Shown: positions 15,703 through 23,531 of the stretch, one piece after another | Layout of the letters: the number at the start of each line of letters is the position of its first letter | Numbering within the stretch: the first letter of the stretch is position 1 | Assembly: GCA_963715485.1 (NCBI GenBank) | Contig: OY970244.1 | Coordinates: 2,976,001 to 3,040,000, forward strand | Length of the DNA stretch: 64,000 nt | Source of the DNA: SG8-30 sp963715485 | GTDB lineage: Bacteria > Pseudomonadota > Gammaproteobacteria > Steroidobacterales > Steroidobacteraceae | Direction: 5' to 3' | Translations under genes and position numbers: made by a program | The notes under the pieces: generated by a model | Told to the model about the DNA's origin: nothing | Databases searched by the model: none | The model's input: the letters and a program-made list of their open reading frames with translations, nothing else

Positions 15703-16362
15703 ATGAACCCGGACGAAAAGAAGAGACGCGCGGCCGAGGCGGCAATGGAGTTCGTCACCGACGGCATGCTCATCGGCGTGGGTACCGGCTCCACGGTAAA
15801 TCACTTCATCGCCGCCCTTGCAGCCTGGCGGGGACGTGTCGCCGGGGCAGTTTCATCGTCCGAGGCCAGCAGTCTGTTGCTGCGGCAGGCAGGCATCGAC
15901 GTTGCCGACCTCAACTCGGTCGGCGGCCTCGAGTTGTACGTGGACGGCGCCGACGAGGCCACGCGGCACCTGCAGCTGATCAAGGGTGGCGGCGGTGCGC
16001 TGACGCGGGAAAAAGTAGTCGCGGCGGCGAGCCAGCGCTTCGTGTGCATTGTCGATGACTCCAAGGTGGTGGACGTGCTCGGTCGCTTTCCGCTGCCGAT
16101 CGAGGTCATCCCGATGGCCCGCTCGCTGGTGGCGCGGCAACTGGTAAAGCTCGGCGGCCAGCCGGTCTGGCGCGAGGGCCTCGTGACGGACAACGGCAAC
16201 ATCATCCTGGACGTCCATAACCTGGAGATCCTCGACCCGCCGGCGCTCGAGTCCGAGATCAACCAGCTGCCAGGCGTGGTGACGGTCGGGTTGTTCGCGC
16301 GGCGTCCGGCCGACGTGCTGCTGGTCGCCGGCGACAAGGGCGTGCAGCGCATCGATCGCTGA
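15703..16362 (+). CDS. rpiA: Ribose-5-phosphate isomerase A
   Basis: This 219-residue isomerase interconverts ribose 5-phosphate and ribulose 5-phosphate in the pentose phosphate pathway. Signatures are GMLIGVGTGSTVNHFI near residue 23, LYVDGADEATRHLQLIKGGGGALTREKVVA near 79-108 and FVCIVDDSK near 114. The catalytic Asp/Glu/Lys residues are present in these blocks. Length equals E. coli RpiA. GGAAGGGAAACC precedes the ATG. It follows the terminator of the small lysine-rich gene and precedes the repeat-rich tail region of tRNA-Gln. Confidence 0.96.
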   Translation: MNPDEKKRRAAEAAMEFVTDGMLIGVGTGSTVNHFIAALAAWRGRVAGAVSSSEASSLLLRQAGIDVADLNSVGGLELYVDGADEATRHLQLIKGGGGALTREKVVAAASQRFVCIVDDSKVVDVLGRFPLPIEVIPMARSLVARQLVKLGGQPVWREGLVTDNGNIILDVHNLEILDPPALESEINQLPGVVTVGLFARRPADVLLVAGDKGVQRIDR

Positions 16363-16422
16363 CAGTGACGGCGCCCCGAGCAGGGTCAGACCCGTGCCCG
16401 CACTCCTTCGGCGACGGGCACC

Positions 16423-16510
16423 AGCGGGGCTGGGACGACTGTCGGCCCCTGCGAGTGAGTTTCTGCCTTTCCGAGCGAGCAGGGGGTCGACCGGAGTAGA
16501 GAGCCCCGCT
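16423..16510. repeat. Nested inverted-repeat element related to the ubiH-pepP repeats
   Basis: This 88-bp element has outer arms AGCGGGGCT (16423-16431) and AGCCCCGCT (16502-16510) and inner arms CCCCTGC (16446-16452) and GCAGGGG (16479-16485). Between the inner arms is the 30-bp core that also occurs inverted at 11103-11132. ACGACTGTCGGC next to the left arm also matches repeat beta. No coding potential is apparent. The rest of the stretch from the rpiA stop to 16546 holds only a GTGCCCG/CGGGCAC stem (16393-16420). Confidence 0.7.
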
Positions 16511-16546
16511 CATCCGCACCAGATCCGTTGCGCTCACTCGCGATGT

Positions 16547-16681
16547 CGCCAAGACGCGGCACCGTTCTTCGGCACGCTGCGCGTGCCTCGTCGAACCAAC
16601 GGTTCTCATCCTGTCCCCACAACGCAAAAGGCCGACCCTTCGGGCCGGCCTTCCTGCGTTGATGGCTGGGGGACTAGGATT
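16547..16681 (-). repeat. tRNA-tail tandem repeat, distal partial copy (about 135 bp)
   Basis: This is the copy furthest from the tRNA. It matches the tRNA-side portion of the 173-bp unit exactly from about 16547 to 16681, including a terminator hairpin and the 19-nt tRNA-Gln 3' end with CCA (16663-16681). It stops abruptly at the rpiA-side unique sequence. Confidence 0.93.
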
Positions 16682-16854
16682 ACTCGGCGCCATGCGCCTC
16701 GCCCCTCCGGGGCCGGTGCCGCCAAGACGCGGCACCGTTCTTCGGCACGCTGCGCGTGCCTCGTCGAACCAACGGTTCTCATCCTGTCCCCACAACGCAA
16801 AAGGCCGACCCTTCGGGCCGGCCTTCCTGCGTTGATGGCTGGGGGACTAGGATT
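16682..16854 (-). repeat. tRNA-tail tandem repeat, full 173-bp copy
   Basis: This full unit appears identical by eye to 16855-17027. On the minus strand it reads, in order, the 19-nt tRNA-Gln tail AATCCTAGTCCCCCAGCCA, a GC-rich terminator hairpin with TTTT, and about 110 bp of unique spacer. Confidence 0.95.
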
Positions 16855-17027
16855 ACTCGGCGCCATGCGCCTCGCCCCTCCGGGGCCGGTGCCGCCAAGA
16901 CGCGGCACCGTTCTTCGGCACGCTGCGCGTGCCTCGTCGAACCAACGGTTCTCATCCTGTCCCCACAACGCAAAAGGCCGACCCTTCGGGCCGGCCTTCC
17001 TGCGTTGATGGCTGGGGGACTAGGATT
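16855..17027 (-). repeat. tRNA-tail tandem repeat, tRNA-proximal 173-bp copy
   Basis: This unit contains the genuine 3' end of tRNA-Gln (17009-17027) as its tail segment. The period between the three copies is 173 bp both times (anchors at 16561, 16734 and 16907). The period is not a multiple of three, so no common reading frame is maintained across copies. Confidence 0.95.
16972..16996 (-). terminator. Intrinsic terminator of tRNA-Gln
   Basis: On the minus strand GGCCGGCCC-GAA-GGGTCGGCC forms a 9-bp stem with one G-U pair and is followed by TTTTG. It lies 12 nt past the CCA end. The same hairpin recurs in each upstream repeat copy at 173-bp spacing (16799-16823 and 16626-16650). Confidence 0.85.
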
Positions 17028-17082
17028 CGAACCTAGGTTGACGGAGTCAGAGTCCGTAGTCCTACCGCTAGACGATCCCCCA
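17009..17082 (-). tRNA. tRNA-Gln (anticodon CTG)
   Basis: The full cloverleaf is readable on the minus strand. The acceptor is TGGGGGA/TCCCCCA, the D arm is GTCTAGCGGTAGGAC, the anticodon stem ACGGA/TCCGT encloses loop CTCTGAC (anticodon CUG), and the T arm is CTAGG-TTCGAAT-CCTAG. Discriminator G and CCA are encoded. The weak first pair U1-A72 and G73 are glutamine identity features in bacteria. The gene lies just downstream of rpsI on the same strand. Its last 19 nt recur in the downstream tandem repeats. Confidence 0.97.
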
Positions 17083-17112
17083 AATAAGGGCTGGTCGACA
17101 GGGCAGCAGGCT

Positions 17113-17505
17113 TCAGCGCTTGCTGAACTGCGTCCCGCGGCGAGCCTTGCGGCGACCCACCTTCTTGCGTTCGACCTCGCGGGCGTCACGGGTGACAAAT
17201 CCGGCGGCACGCAGCGGCTTGCGCAAGGTTTCGTCGTACTCGATCAGCGCCCGCGTGATGCCGTGGCGGATTGCACCGGCCTGACCGGTCACGCCGCCGC
17301 CATCCACGCTGACCGTTACGTCGAATTTGTCGACGAGCTGGGTGAGCTCGAGCGGCTGGCGGACGATCATCCTGCCGGTCTCGCGACCGAAGAACTCCTC
17401 GAGCGAGCGGCCGTTGACGACGATTTGCCCGTTGCCGGGCTTCAGGAACACCTTGGCCGCAGCGGTCTTGCGGCGACCGGTGCCATATTGCGTATTGGCG
17501 GACAT
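17113..17505 (-). CDS. rpsI: 30S ribosomal protein S9
   Basis: This 130-residue S9 protein contacts the head of the small subunit, and its C-terminal tail reaches the P site. Family blocks are YGTGRRKTAAAKVFL near residue 7, GGGVTGQAGAIRHGI near residue 67, and the basic end KKVGRRKARRGTQFSKR. I chose the ATG at 17503-17505, with GGAAGAAAAG upstream, as the conserved start. It follows rplM by 28 bp as in nearly all bacteria. tRNA-Gln lies about 30 bp after its stop. Confidence 0.98.
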   Translation of the reverse strand: MSANTQYGTGRRKTAAAKVFLKPGNGQIVVNGRSLEEFFGRETGRMIVRQPLELTQLVDKFDVTVSVDGGGVTGQAGAIRHGITRALIEYDETLRKPLRAAGFVTRDAREVERKKVGRRKARRGTQFSKR

Positions 17506-17533
17506 CTTTTCTTCCTGTTGGCCCGATCGCGTA

Positions 17534-17965
17534 TCAGGCGAGTTCGAGCGGCTTGGGCTGCTGCGCCGAGTGCGGATGGCTTGCGCCCGCGAACACGTGC
17601 AGCTTGCGATACATCTGTCGACCGAGTGTCGTCTTTGGCAGCATGCCCTTGACGGCAAACTCGATTGCGCGCTCGGGATGCTCCTTCAGGAGCTTGTCGA
17701 GCCCGATGGTCTTCAAGTTGCCCATATAACCGGTGTGGTGGTAGTACTTCTTGTCGCGCAGCTTGTTGCCGGTCACCGCCACCTTTTCCGCGTTGACGAC
17801 GATGATGTAGTCACCGCAGTCCACGTGAGGGGTGTATTCGGGCTTGTGCTTGCCGCGCAGGCGGAAAGCCAGCTCGGACGCCAGTCGTCCCAGCGTCTTG
17901 CCGGCCGCGTCCACCACGTACCAGTCGCGCTTGACGCGCTCCGGGCTCGCAAAAATCGTCTTCAT
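17534..17965 (-). CDS. rplM: 50S ribosomal protein L13
   Basis: This 143-residue early-assembly large-subunit protein has the typical WYVVDAAGKTLGRLAS near residue 15, KKYYHHTGYMGNLK near 73 and AVKGMLPKTTLGRQMYRKLHV near 104. It is the first gene of the rplM-rpsI operon. A leader of about 150 bp separates it from the divergent coq7. In E. coli L13 represses its own operon, but no corresponding leader structure was identified here. Confidence 0.98.
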   Translation of the reverse strand: MKTIFASPERVKRDWYVVDAAGKTLGRLASELAFRLRGKHKPEYTPHVDCGDYIIVVNAEKVAVTGNKLRDKKYYHHTGYMGNLKTIGLDKLLKEHPERAIEFAVKGMLPKTTLGRQMYRKLHVFAGASHPHSAQQPKPLELA

Positions 17966-18112
17966 TTGAACCCCTTACAGGGTCAGGTTCGGGAAAGGGC
18001 GGAAAGTCTAAAGAAGATACGGGGTCTTTGCAAAGCCGATTGCCGTGGGGGTCCCGGCCGGCCGGCCCCGGGGCATCCAGGCCCGACCCGGGACGGGGCT
18101 GTGGCCTGTATA

Positions 18113-18118
18113 TATAAT
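18113..18118 (+). promoter_or_regulatory. Consensus -10 box immediately upstream of coq7
   Basis: TATAAT ends seven bases before the coq7 ATG at 18125, the usual distance to a transcription start. The -35 region is weak. If used, the transcript would begin at or near the start codon. The AT stretch could also serve the opposite strand (rplM). Confidence 0.45.
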
Positions 18119-18124
18119 GTCCGG

Positions 18125-18778
18125 ATGGCGGATTCCCTACCTGATCGGATCCTGACGCCTCTCGACCGACTGCTCGAGCAGGCCGACCTGGCGCTTCGCG
18201 CATCCCTGGGCCGCCCAAAATCGCAGCGCCCGAACCCCGCGGCGGGCCTCGATGGCCACCTGGTGGACGAGCAGGCTCGGCGGCATGTTGCCGGCCTCAT
18301 CCGCGTGGACCATTCCGGCGAGGTCGCGGCCCAGGGTCTTTACCACGGGCAGGCCCTCACCGCCCGCCGGCCGGAGATCCGTGCGGCGATGACCAAGGCT
18401 GCGCGGGAAGAGGGCGACCACCTCGCCTGGTGCCACGACCGGCTCGAGGAACTTGGCGACCGCCCCAGCATCCTGAACCCGCTATGGTACGCCGGTTCCG
18501 TCGTGATAGGCGCGATCGCCGGCATGGCTGGTGACCGCTGGAGCCTGGGCTTCATGGCCGAAACCGAGCGACAGGTTGAGGGTCATCTGGACGACCACCT
18601 CGGCCGCCTGCCAGTCGAAGACGCCCGCAGTCGCGCCATACTCGAACAGATGAAGACCGATGAGGTCGGCCATGCGCAGGCAGCCATGGCCGCCGGCGGC
18701 AGCGACCTGCCGGGCCCGATCCGGAGCCTGATGAAACTGACCGCAAGCGTGATGACCAGTGCCGCCTACCGGGTCTAG
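18125..18778 (+). CDS. coq7: Demethoxyubiquinone hydroxylase Coq7
   Basis: This 217-residue ferritin-like di-iron monooxygenase hydroxylates 2-polyprenyl-3-methyl-6-methoxybenzoquinone at C6, the step done by flavin UbiF in E. coli. Iron ligands appear as E in RVDHSGEVAAQGLYHGQ near residue 61, EEGDHLAWC near 92, E in TERQVEGHL near 142 and TDEVGHAQ near 178. No Shine-Dalgarno sequence is visible before the ATG, and a TATAAT box sits just upstream. It is divergent from rplM and precedes crp by 90 bp. Confidence 0.93.
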   Translation: MADSLPDRILTPLDRLLEQADLALRASLGRPKSQRPNPAAGLDGHLVDEQARRHVAGLIRVDHSGEVAAQGLYHGQALTARRPEIRAAMTKAAREEGDHLAWCHDRLEELGDRPSILNPLWYAGSVVIGAIAGMAGDRWSLGFMAETERQVEGHLDDHLGRLPVEDARSRAILEQMKTDEVGHAQAAMAAGGSDLPGPIRSLMKLTASVMTSAAYRV

Positions 18779-18868
18779 GATCCGGACCCAGGCGAATTAT
18801 GTCTTGCGGCCCGTAGGGACGGTGTAATAAAAGGGCGTGATTACAGCGCGACCCTTCTGGGGGAATAC

Positions 18869-19564
18869 ATGGAAGATGCAGTCAAGCCACTAACGGATAT
18901 CCCGGCGATCAATCGTTTCCTGAGTTACTGCCGGGTTCGCACGGTGCCCTCGAAGACGGTCCTGATCCACGCCGGCGACCTGCCGGACGTTCTCTACTAC
19001 ATCGTCCGCGGCTCCGTCGAGGTGATGATCGAGGACGAGGAAGGCAACGAGATGGTCCTCGCCTACCTCAACAAGGGCCAGTTCTTCGGCGAGATGGGCC
19101 TGTTTTCCGACAGCCAGCAGCGCAGCGCCTGGGTAAGGACGCGCACGCATTGCGAACTGGCCGAGATGACTTATCCGCGGTTCCGTCAGATCGCGGCTGA
19201 AAGCCCCAGCCTGGTTTTCGAGCTGGCAACCCAGCTCGCGACCCGCCTGGACCGGACCAATCGCAAGTTAGGTGACCTGGCGTTCGTCGATGTCACAGGG
19301 CGGGTGGCCCACGCGATCATGGACCTGTGCAACGAGCCGGACGCGATGACCCATCCCCAGGGAATGCAGATCAAGGTCAGCCGGCAGGAATTGTCGCGTC
19401 TGGTGGGCTGCTCCCGGGAAATGGCCGGGCGCGTGCTAAAGGTCCTGGAAGAACAGGGCTTGCTGACGGCTCATGGCAAGACGATCGTCGTTTTCGGTGC
19501 CCGGCCCAAGGTCAAGCCGCGTCCCGCGGCGGTTGCCATGAAGGCAGGCACGCCGGCGAACTGA
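18869..19564 (+). CDS. crp: CRP/Vfr-type cyclic nucleotide-responsive transcription regulator
   Basis: This 231-residue member of the CRP-FNR family has an N-terminal cyclic-nucleotide-binding beta-roll ending in FFGEMGLFSDSQQRSAWVRT, where the R and S of the phosphate-binding cassette are kept. A dimerisation helix and a C-terminal winged helix follow, with VSRQELSRLVGCSREMAGRVLK. The recognition helix (GCSREMAGRVL) is that of CRP/Vfr/Clp, so the DNA target should be a TGTGA-type site. GGGGGAAT precedes the ATG. The C-terminal extension after VVFGARP is short and basic. Whether the ligand is cAMP or c-di-GMP (as for Xanthomonas Clp) is not settled; the sequence is nearer Vfr. Confidence 0.92.
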   Translation: MEDAVKPLTDIPAINRFLSYCRVRTVPSKTVLIHAGDLPDVLYYIVRGSVEVMIEDEEGNEMVLAYLNKGQFFGEMGLFSDSQQRSAWVRTRTHCELAEMTYPRFRQIAAESPSLVFELATQLATRLDRTNRKLGDLAFVDVTGRVAHAIMDLCNEPDAMTHPQGMQIKVSRQELSRLVGCSREMAGRVLKVLEEQGLLTAHGKTIVVFGARPKVKPRPAAVAMKAGTPAN

Positions 19565-19588
19565 GTGTCGGGGGAACCAGGGACAATC

Positions 19589-20266
19589 CTACTGTCCCGA
19601 TTCCCCGGCAATCTCCCTGCGCATCGTAGCAACAGTCTCGGCGTAGTCATCCGAGCCGAATATCGCGCTGCCCGCGACGAATGTGTCTGCGCCGGCTTGG
19701 GCGATGGCGCCGATGTTGTCCACCTTGACGCCGCCGTCTATTTCCAGGCGCACGGACCGGCCGCTGGCATCGATGCGGCGGCGCGCCTCGGCCAGCTTGC
19801 CGAGCGCCGATCCAATGAACTTCTGCCCGCCGAAGCCCGGATTGACTGACATCAACAGCACCAGGTCGATCGATTCGAGCGTGTAGTCCAGCCAGCTGAG
19901 CGGCGTTGCGGGGTTGAAGACGAGACCCGGCCTGCAGCCGTTTTCGCGGATCAGCTGAATGGTGCGATCGACATGCTCGCTCGCCTCCGGGTGAAAAGTG
20001 ATGTAGGTCGCGCCGGCCCTGGCAAAGTCGGGAATGATCCGGTCGACCGGTTGAATCATCAGGTGCACGTCGATCGGCGCTGTGACCCCATAGCCACGCA
20101 GCGCCTCACAAACCAGCGGACCGATGGTCAGGTTGGGCACGTAATGGTTGTCCATGACGTCGAAATGAACCCAGTCGGCGCCGGCCATCAGCACGGCGTC
20201 AACCTCCTCTCCAAGCCGGGCAAAGTTGGCGGAAAGAATCGACGGGGCGATGACCGCGGGTTGCAT
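19589..20266 (-). CDS. rpe: Ribulose-phosphate 3-epimerase
   Basis: This 225-residue TIM-barrel metal-dependent epimerase of the pentose phosphate pathway starts MQPAVIAPSILSANFARLGEEV. Metal and active-site residues lie in WVHFDVMDNHYVPNLTIGP, DVHLMI, LLMSVNPGFGGQKFI and EIDGGV. GAGGAAA before the ATG at 20264-20266 supports this start over longer in-frame options. It converges with crp, with only 24 bp between the stops, and stands apart from rpiA in this window. Confidence 0.96.
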   Translation of the reverse strand: MQPAVIAPSILSANFARLGEEVDAVLMAGADWVHFDVMDNHYVPNLTIGPLVCEALRGYGVTAPIDVHLMIQPVDRIIPDFARAGATYITFHPEASEHVDRTIQLIRENGCRPGLVFNPATPLSWLDYTLESIDLVLLMSVNPGFGGQKFIGSALGKLAEARRRIDASGRSVRLEIDGGVKVDNIGAIAQAGADTFVAGSAIFGSDDYAETVATMRREIAGESGQ

Positions 20267-20366
20267 GGCGGGTTTCCTCGGAGCGTGACTGCCGATAATG
20301 TAACCGAGCCGACCAAGGGCCGCAGCCGGGCCATCCACAACCCGACTCGACCCGCGATCCCTGTCG

Positions 20367-21203
20367 TCAGCGCATGCCGCGCGCAACACGTATTTTTTCG
20401 TAGGCTGCCTGGATCGTCTGGGTCTTCTGCTTGGCGATTTCCAGCATCGACTCGGGCAGCCCGCGCGATACGAGCTTGTCGGGGTGATTCTGGCTCATCT
20501 GCCGGCGGTACGCGCGCTTGACTTCGGCATCCGTGGCGCTGTCCGGAACCTCGAGCACTTCATAGGCCTCGCTGAGCGGCTCCGCGCGCGGCGGAGTGCG
20601 CGCCTCGCCCTGCCAATTGCCACCAGCACCTGGACCCGTGCCAGCGTATGCGGCTCCGTAACCCTGCAGCCGTAGCAGCGCCTCGAGGTGGGCGAACTCC
20701 AGGCCGGAAACGCCCAGCCGCTGGCAGATGCGCATGAGCAGGCTCCGCGTCGGACCCTGCATGCCGTTGCCGAGCAACGCGGCACGCATTTCAACCTCCA
20801 GAAACATCCGCAGCAGATCGCGCCGGCCGCCACATACGTGAACGAGTTCGTCGAGTGCGGCATCGAGGCTGAATCCCGGAGCCTTGCCGGCCGTAAAACA
20901 GTCGATCGCCTCACGTCGCTGTACCTCGTCGAGCCGGAATTGCCGGAAGATCTCCCGTGCCGCGGCAATCTCGCGCTCGGACACCCGGCCGTCGGCCTTG
21001 GCGACAAAACCCATGATCTTGAATGAATTGCGAAAGAATACGGAACGCACAGTAGCGAGGTCAGCGCCGTGCCTCGCACCGTCGTCCGATTCCATGCGCT
21101 CGTCGTAGGCGTGACCAATCACCAGTCCGATGGCCGCACCCACCGGGCCGAGACCGGTCGCCAGCCCCAGCACAGCACCCACGGCCTTGCCGATCCACTT
21201 CAT
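20367..21203 (-). CDS. djlA: DnaJ-like membrane co-chaperone DjlA
   Basis: This 278-residue type-III J-protein has three parts: an N-terminal hydrophobic glycine-rich segment (AVGAVLGLATGLGPVGAAIGL) that anchors it in the inner membrane, a central TerB-like helical domain (KADGRVSEREIAAAREIFRQ near residue 68), and a C-terminal J domain with the HPD motif in SQNHPDKLVSRG near residue 240. E. coli DjlA has this order and works with DnaK, modulating the Rcs envelope stress pathway. It diverges from purC. Confidence 0.93.
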   Translation of the reverse strand: MKWIGKAVGAVLGLATGLGPVGAAIGLVIGHAYDERMESDDGARHGADLATVRSVFFRNSFKIMGFVAKADGRVSEREIAAAREIFRQFRLDEVQRREAIDCFTAGKAPGFSLDAALDELVHVCGGRRDLLRMFLEVEMRAALLGNGMQGPTRSLLMRICQRLGVSGLEFAHLEALLRLQGYGAAYAGTGPGAGGNWQGEARTPPRAEPLSEAYEVLEVPDSATDAEVKRAYRRQMSQNHPDKLVSRGLPESMLEIAKQKTQTIQAAYEKIRVARGMR

Positions 21204-21328
21204 GCCTGTTCCTTGACCACTCTCATGCTGACTGCAACAATCCGCAGCCTTCGGCGCCCCAGCCCGCGCAGCGGGCGTATGTTATCAAGGCTTCGCCTTC
21301 CCGCCGGATGCCTGACAGGAATCCCGCC

Positions 21329-22217
21329 ATGAACCCGGATACGGTTTTCGAGACCCAACTGAAGGGATTGCAGCGCGTCCATCAGGGAAAAGTCAGGGAC
21401 ATCTATGCGCTCGACGCCACCCACATGATGATTGTCGCAACCGACCGGTTGTCGGCCTTCGATGTGGTGCTCCCGGACCCGATTCCCGGCAAGGGACGGG
21501 TACTGACGCAGATCTCCAATTTCTGGTTCGAAAGGACCCGGCACATCGTCCCGAACCACCTCACGGACTACACGCTCGACGCGTTCGTGCACGACCGGGA
21601 GGAACTGGCGATGCTCAAGGGCCGCGCCGTGGTCGTCAAGCGGCTCAAGCCGCTGCCGGTCGAGGCCGTCGTTCGCGGCTACCTGATTGGCTCGGGCTGG
21701 AAGGATTACCAGCAGGGCGGTGCCATCTGCGGCATTGCGCTGCCGTCGGGCCTGGTCATGGCCGACAAGCTGCCACAGCCGCTGTTCACGCCCTCCAGCA
21801 AGGCCGCCGCCGGGGCGCACGACGAGAATGTGAGCTTCGCGGAGGTGGCCACCGTTCTGGGCGAGGGCATCGCCAGCCAGGTTCGTCAGCTGTCCCTGGC
21901 GCTCTATGCGTTTGCGGCGGATTACGCGCTCGCGCGCGGGATCATCATCGCCGACACCAAGTTTGAGTTCGGTCTTAACGAGGCTGGACAGGTCGTGCTG
22001 ATGGACGAGGCACTGACGCCGGATTCCTCGCGATTCTGGCCGGTCGACACCTGGAAGCCGGGGTCGAGCCCGCCTTCGTTCGACAAGCAGTACGTCCGCG
22101 ACTACCTGGAAACGCTCGACTGGGACAAGAAGGCGCCGGGCCCGCGGCTGCCGCCCGGTAGTCATAGAGCGCACCGCGGCCAAGTACGCCGAGGCGCTGC
22201 GCCGCCTAACCGCCTGA
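21329..22217 (+). CDS. purC: SAICAR synthase (phosphoribosylaminoimidazole-succinocarboxamide synthase), apparent frameshift near the C terminus
   Basis: The enzyme ligates aspartate to CAIR in de novo purine synthesis. The longer eukaryote-like form is seen, with QLKGLQRVHQGKVRDIYAL, DRLSAFDVVLPDPIPGKG, and LMDEALTPDSSRFWP followed by SFDKQYVRDYL. After LDWDKKAPGPRLPP the expected tail VIERTAAKYAEALRRLTA is present but in another frame. One extra C in the run at 22154-22156 restores it, ending at TGA 22215-22217. Read without correction, the protein would extend to 22306 with an unrelated proline-rich tail that overlaps the neighbouring channel gene. I chose the ATG at 21329, with AGGA upstream. 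Sequencing error or true lesion cannot be told apart here. Confidence 0.9.
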
Positions 22218-23531
22218 TACCGGCCGTTCCCCCTGCTCCTCCGGTACTGCCGCTCCCTGATCCTCGACCAGGCGCTCCGCCAGCCCATGGTAGAGCGACC
22301 CGCTGATCAGTCGCGACGCGCCCGCCGAGACCAGTGCAGCGACCATGAGGGGAAGCACCAGCTCGTGCAGCCCGGTCATCTCCATGACAATGATGAATGC
22401 CGTCATCGGCGCCTGGGTCGCTCCGGTGAGGTAGGCGCAGGTCCCGATCACCGCCAGCCCCGGGACATCCGTCAGGCCGGGCAGGTTGCCGGCCAGCTGG
22501 CCGAGCCCCGCGCCGATGGCCAGCGACGGAGCGAACAGCCCGCCAGGAATTCCGGCCACCATTGAACTGAGGGTCGCGACGAACTTGGCCGGCACGAAGG
22601 CAAGCGAGGTCGTGCCGCCCTCCAGGATCGCGCGCGCCGGCTCATAGCCTGTGCCGAGCGCCGATCCGCCCGACAGCAGACCCGCGAAGGCAACGACCAG
22701 CCCACAGGCCATTGCGAACATCACCGGTCGGCTGCGTCGCCAGGCGGCAAGCATGCTCGCTTCGGCGCTCATCGACAGCAATCCGCGCGCAAAGGCCCCA
22801 CCCAGTAGGCCACCGCCAAGTCCAACCACTGCGGCAGGGAACAGGAGCATGCGGGGCGTCGTCGTCAGCTCCGGATGGCCAAAGTAGGTGTAGTCGCCAA
22901 CCATCGCCAGCGACACCACGCCGGCAATTAGCACCGCGACCAGCGTCGTGCCGCTGGCGCGCGCTTCATAGGAGCGGGCGAGCTCCTCAATGGCGAAAAC
23001 GATGCCTGCCAGCGGCGTGTTGAACGCAGCCGCGATGCCCGCGGCCCCACCCGCAAGGATCAGCGCGCGTCGGCGCGACGGCTCCGAGTGACCCGGCATT
23101 AGCCGGCCGAAGCGATATGCAATGGCTGCGCCCACGTGAACCGTCGGACCTTCGCGACCGACCGACGCGCCGCAGAGTACCGCCGCCGAAGACAACACAA
23201 TTCGGGCGGCAATCATCCGGAGGTCCAGCAGGCGCTCGACCGTTGCGGTCGACTGTGCCCGCAGGGCCGCCATCGCATTCGGTATACCGCTGCCTGCGGC
23301 TGCCGGGAAGTACCGGCTGGTAACCGCCGCGATCGCTGCGAACGCCAGCGGCGTAACCGCAAGCGGCAACCACAGCGACAGGCCCAGGCCGGCGTGCATG
23401 AGCCGGGTGGCGGCATCCACCAACCAGGCATAGCCGACTGCAGCGGCGCCAACGGCGGCACCGGCGATCCAAGTACTTCCACGTTCCTGCCACTGCTCAC
23501 GAGAGAAGATCGCGCCAACTCGCTCTCTCAT
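22206..23531 (-). CDS. ClC-family chloride channel/transporter
   Basis: This 441-residue polytopic inner-membrane protein of the ClC family has the three selectivity signatures: GSGIPNAMAAL, GREGPTVHVG (carrying the gating glutamate) and GGLFAPSLAIGAG near the C terminus. The gating glutamate suggests a proton-coupled antiporter or voltage-dependent function. No C-terminal CBS domains are present. The length matches bacterial ClcA-type transporters. Its ATG overlaps the TGA of the substrate-binding-like gene downstream (ATGA), so the two are co-translated. The 3' end overlaps the corrected purC end by about 12 bp. Confidence 0.92.
   Translation of the reverse strand: MRERVGAIFSREQWQERGSTWIAGAAVGAAAVGYAWLVDAATRLMHAGLGLSLWLPLAVTPLAFAAIAAVTSRYFPAAAGSGIPNAMAALRAQSTATVERLLDLRMIAARIVLSSAAVLCGASVGREGPTVHVGAAIAYRFGRLMPGHSEPSRRRALILAGGAAGIAAAFNTPLAGIVFAIEELARSYEARASGTTLVAVLIAGVVSLAMVGDYTYFGHPELTTTPRMLLFPAAVVGLGGGLLGGAFARGLLSMSAEASMLAAWRRSRPVMFAMACGLVVAFAGLLSGGSALGTGYEPARAILEGGTTSLAFVPAKFVATLSSMVAGIPGGLFAPSLAIGAGLGQLAGNLPGLTDVPGLAVIGTCAYLTGATQAPMTAFIIVMEMTGLHELVLPLMVAALVSAGASRLISGSLYHGLAERLVEDQGAAVPEEQGERPVSGG

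Noticed and set aside
16606..16968. Open frame across the tRNA-tail repeats
   Set aside because: The unit length (173) is not a multiple of three, so the frame reads different phases in each copy. It is antisense-like or non-coding.
17327..18124. Long frame upstream of coq7
   Set aside because: It runs antisense through rplM and rpsI; coq7 begins at 18125.
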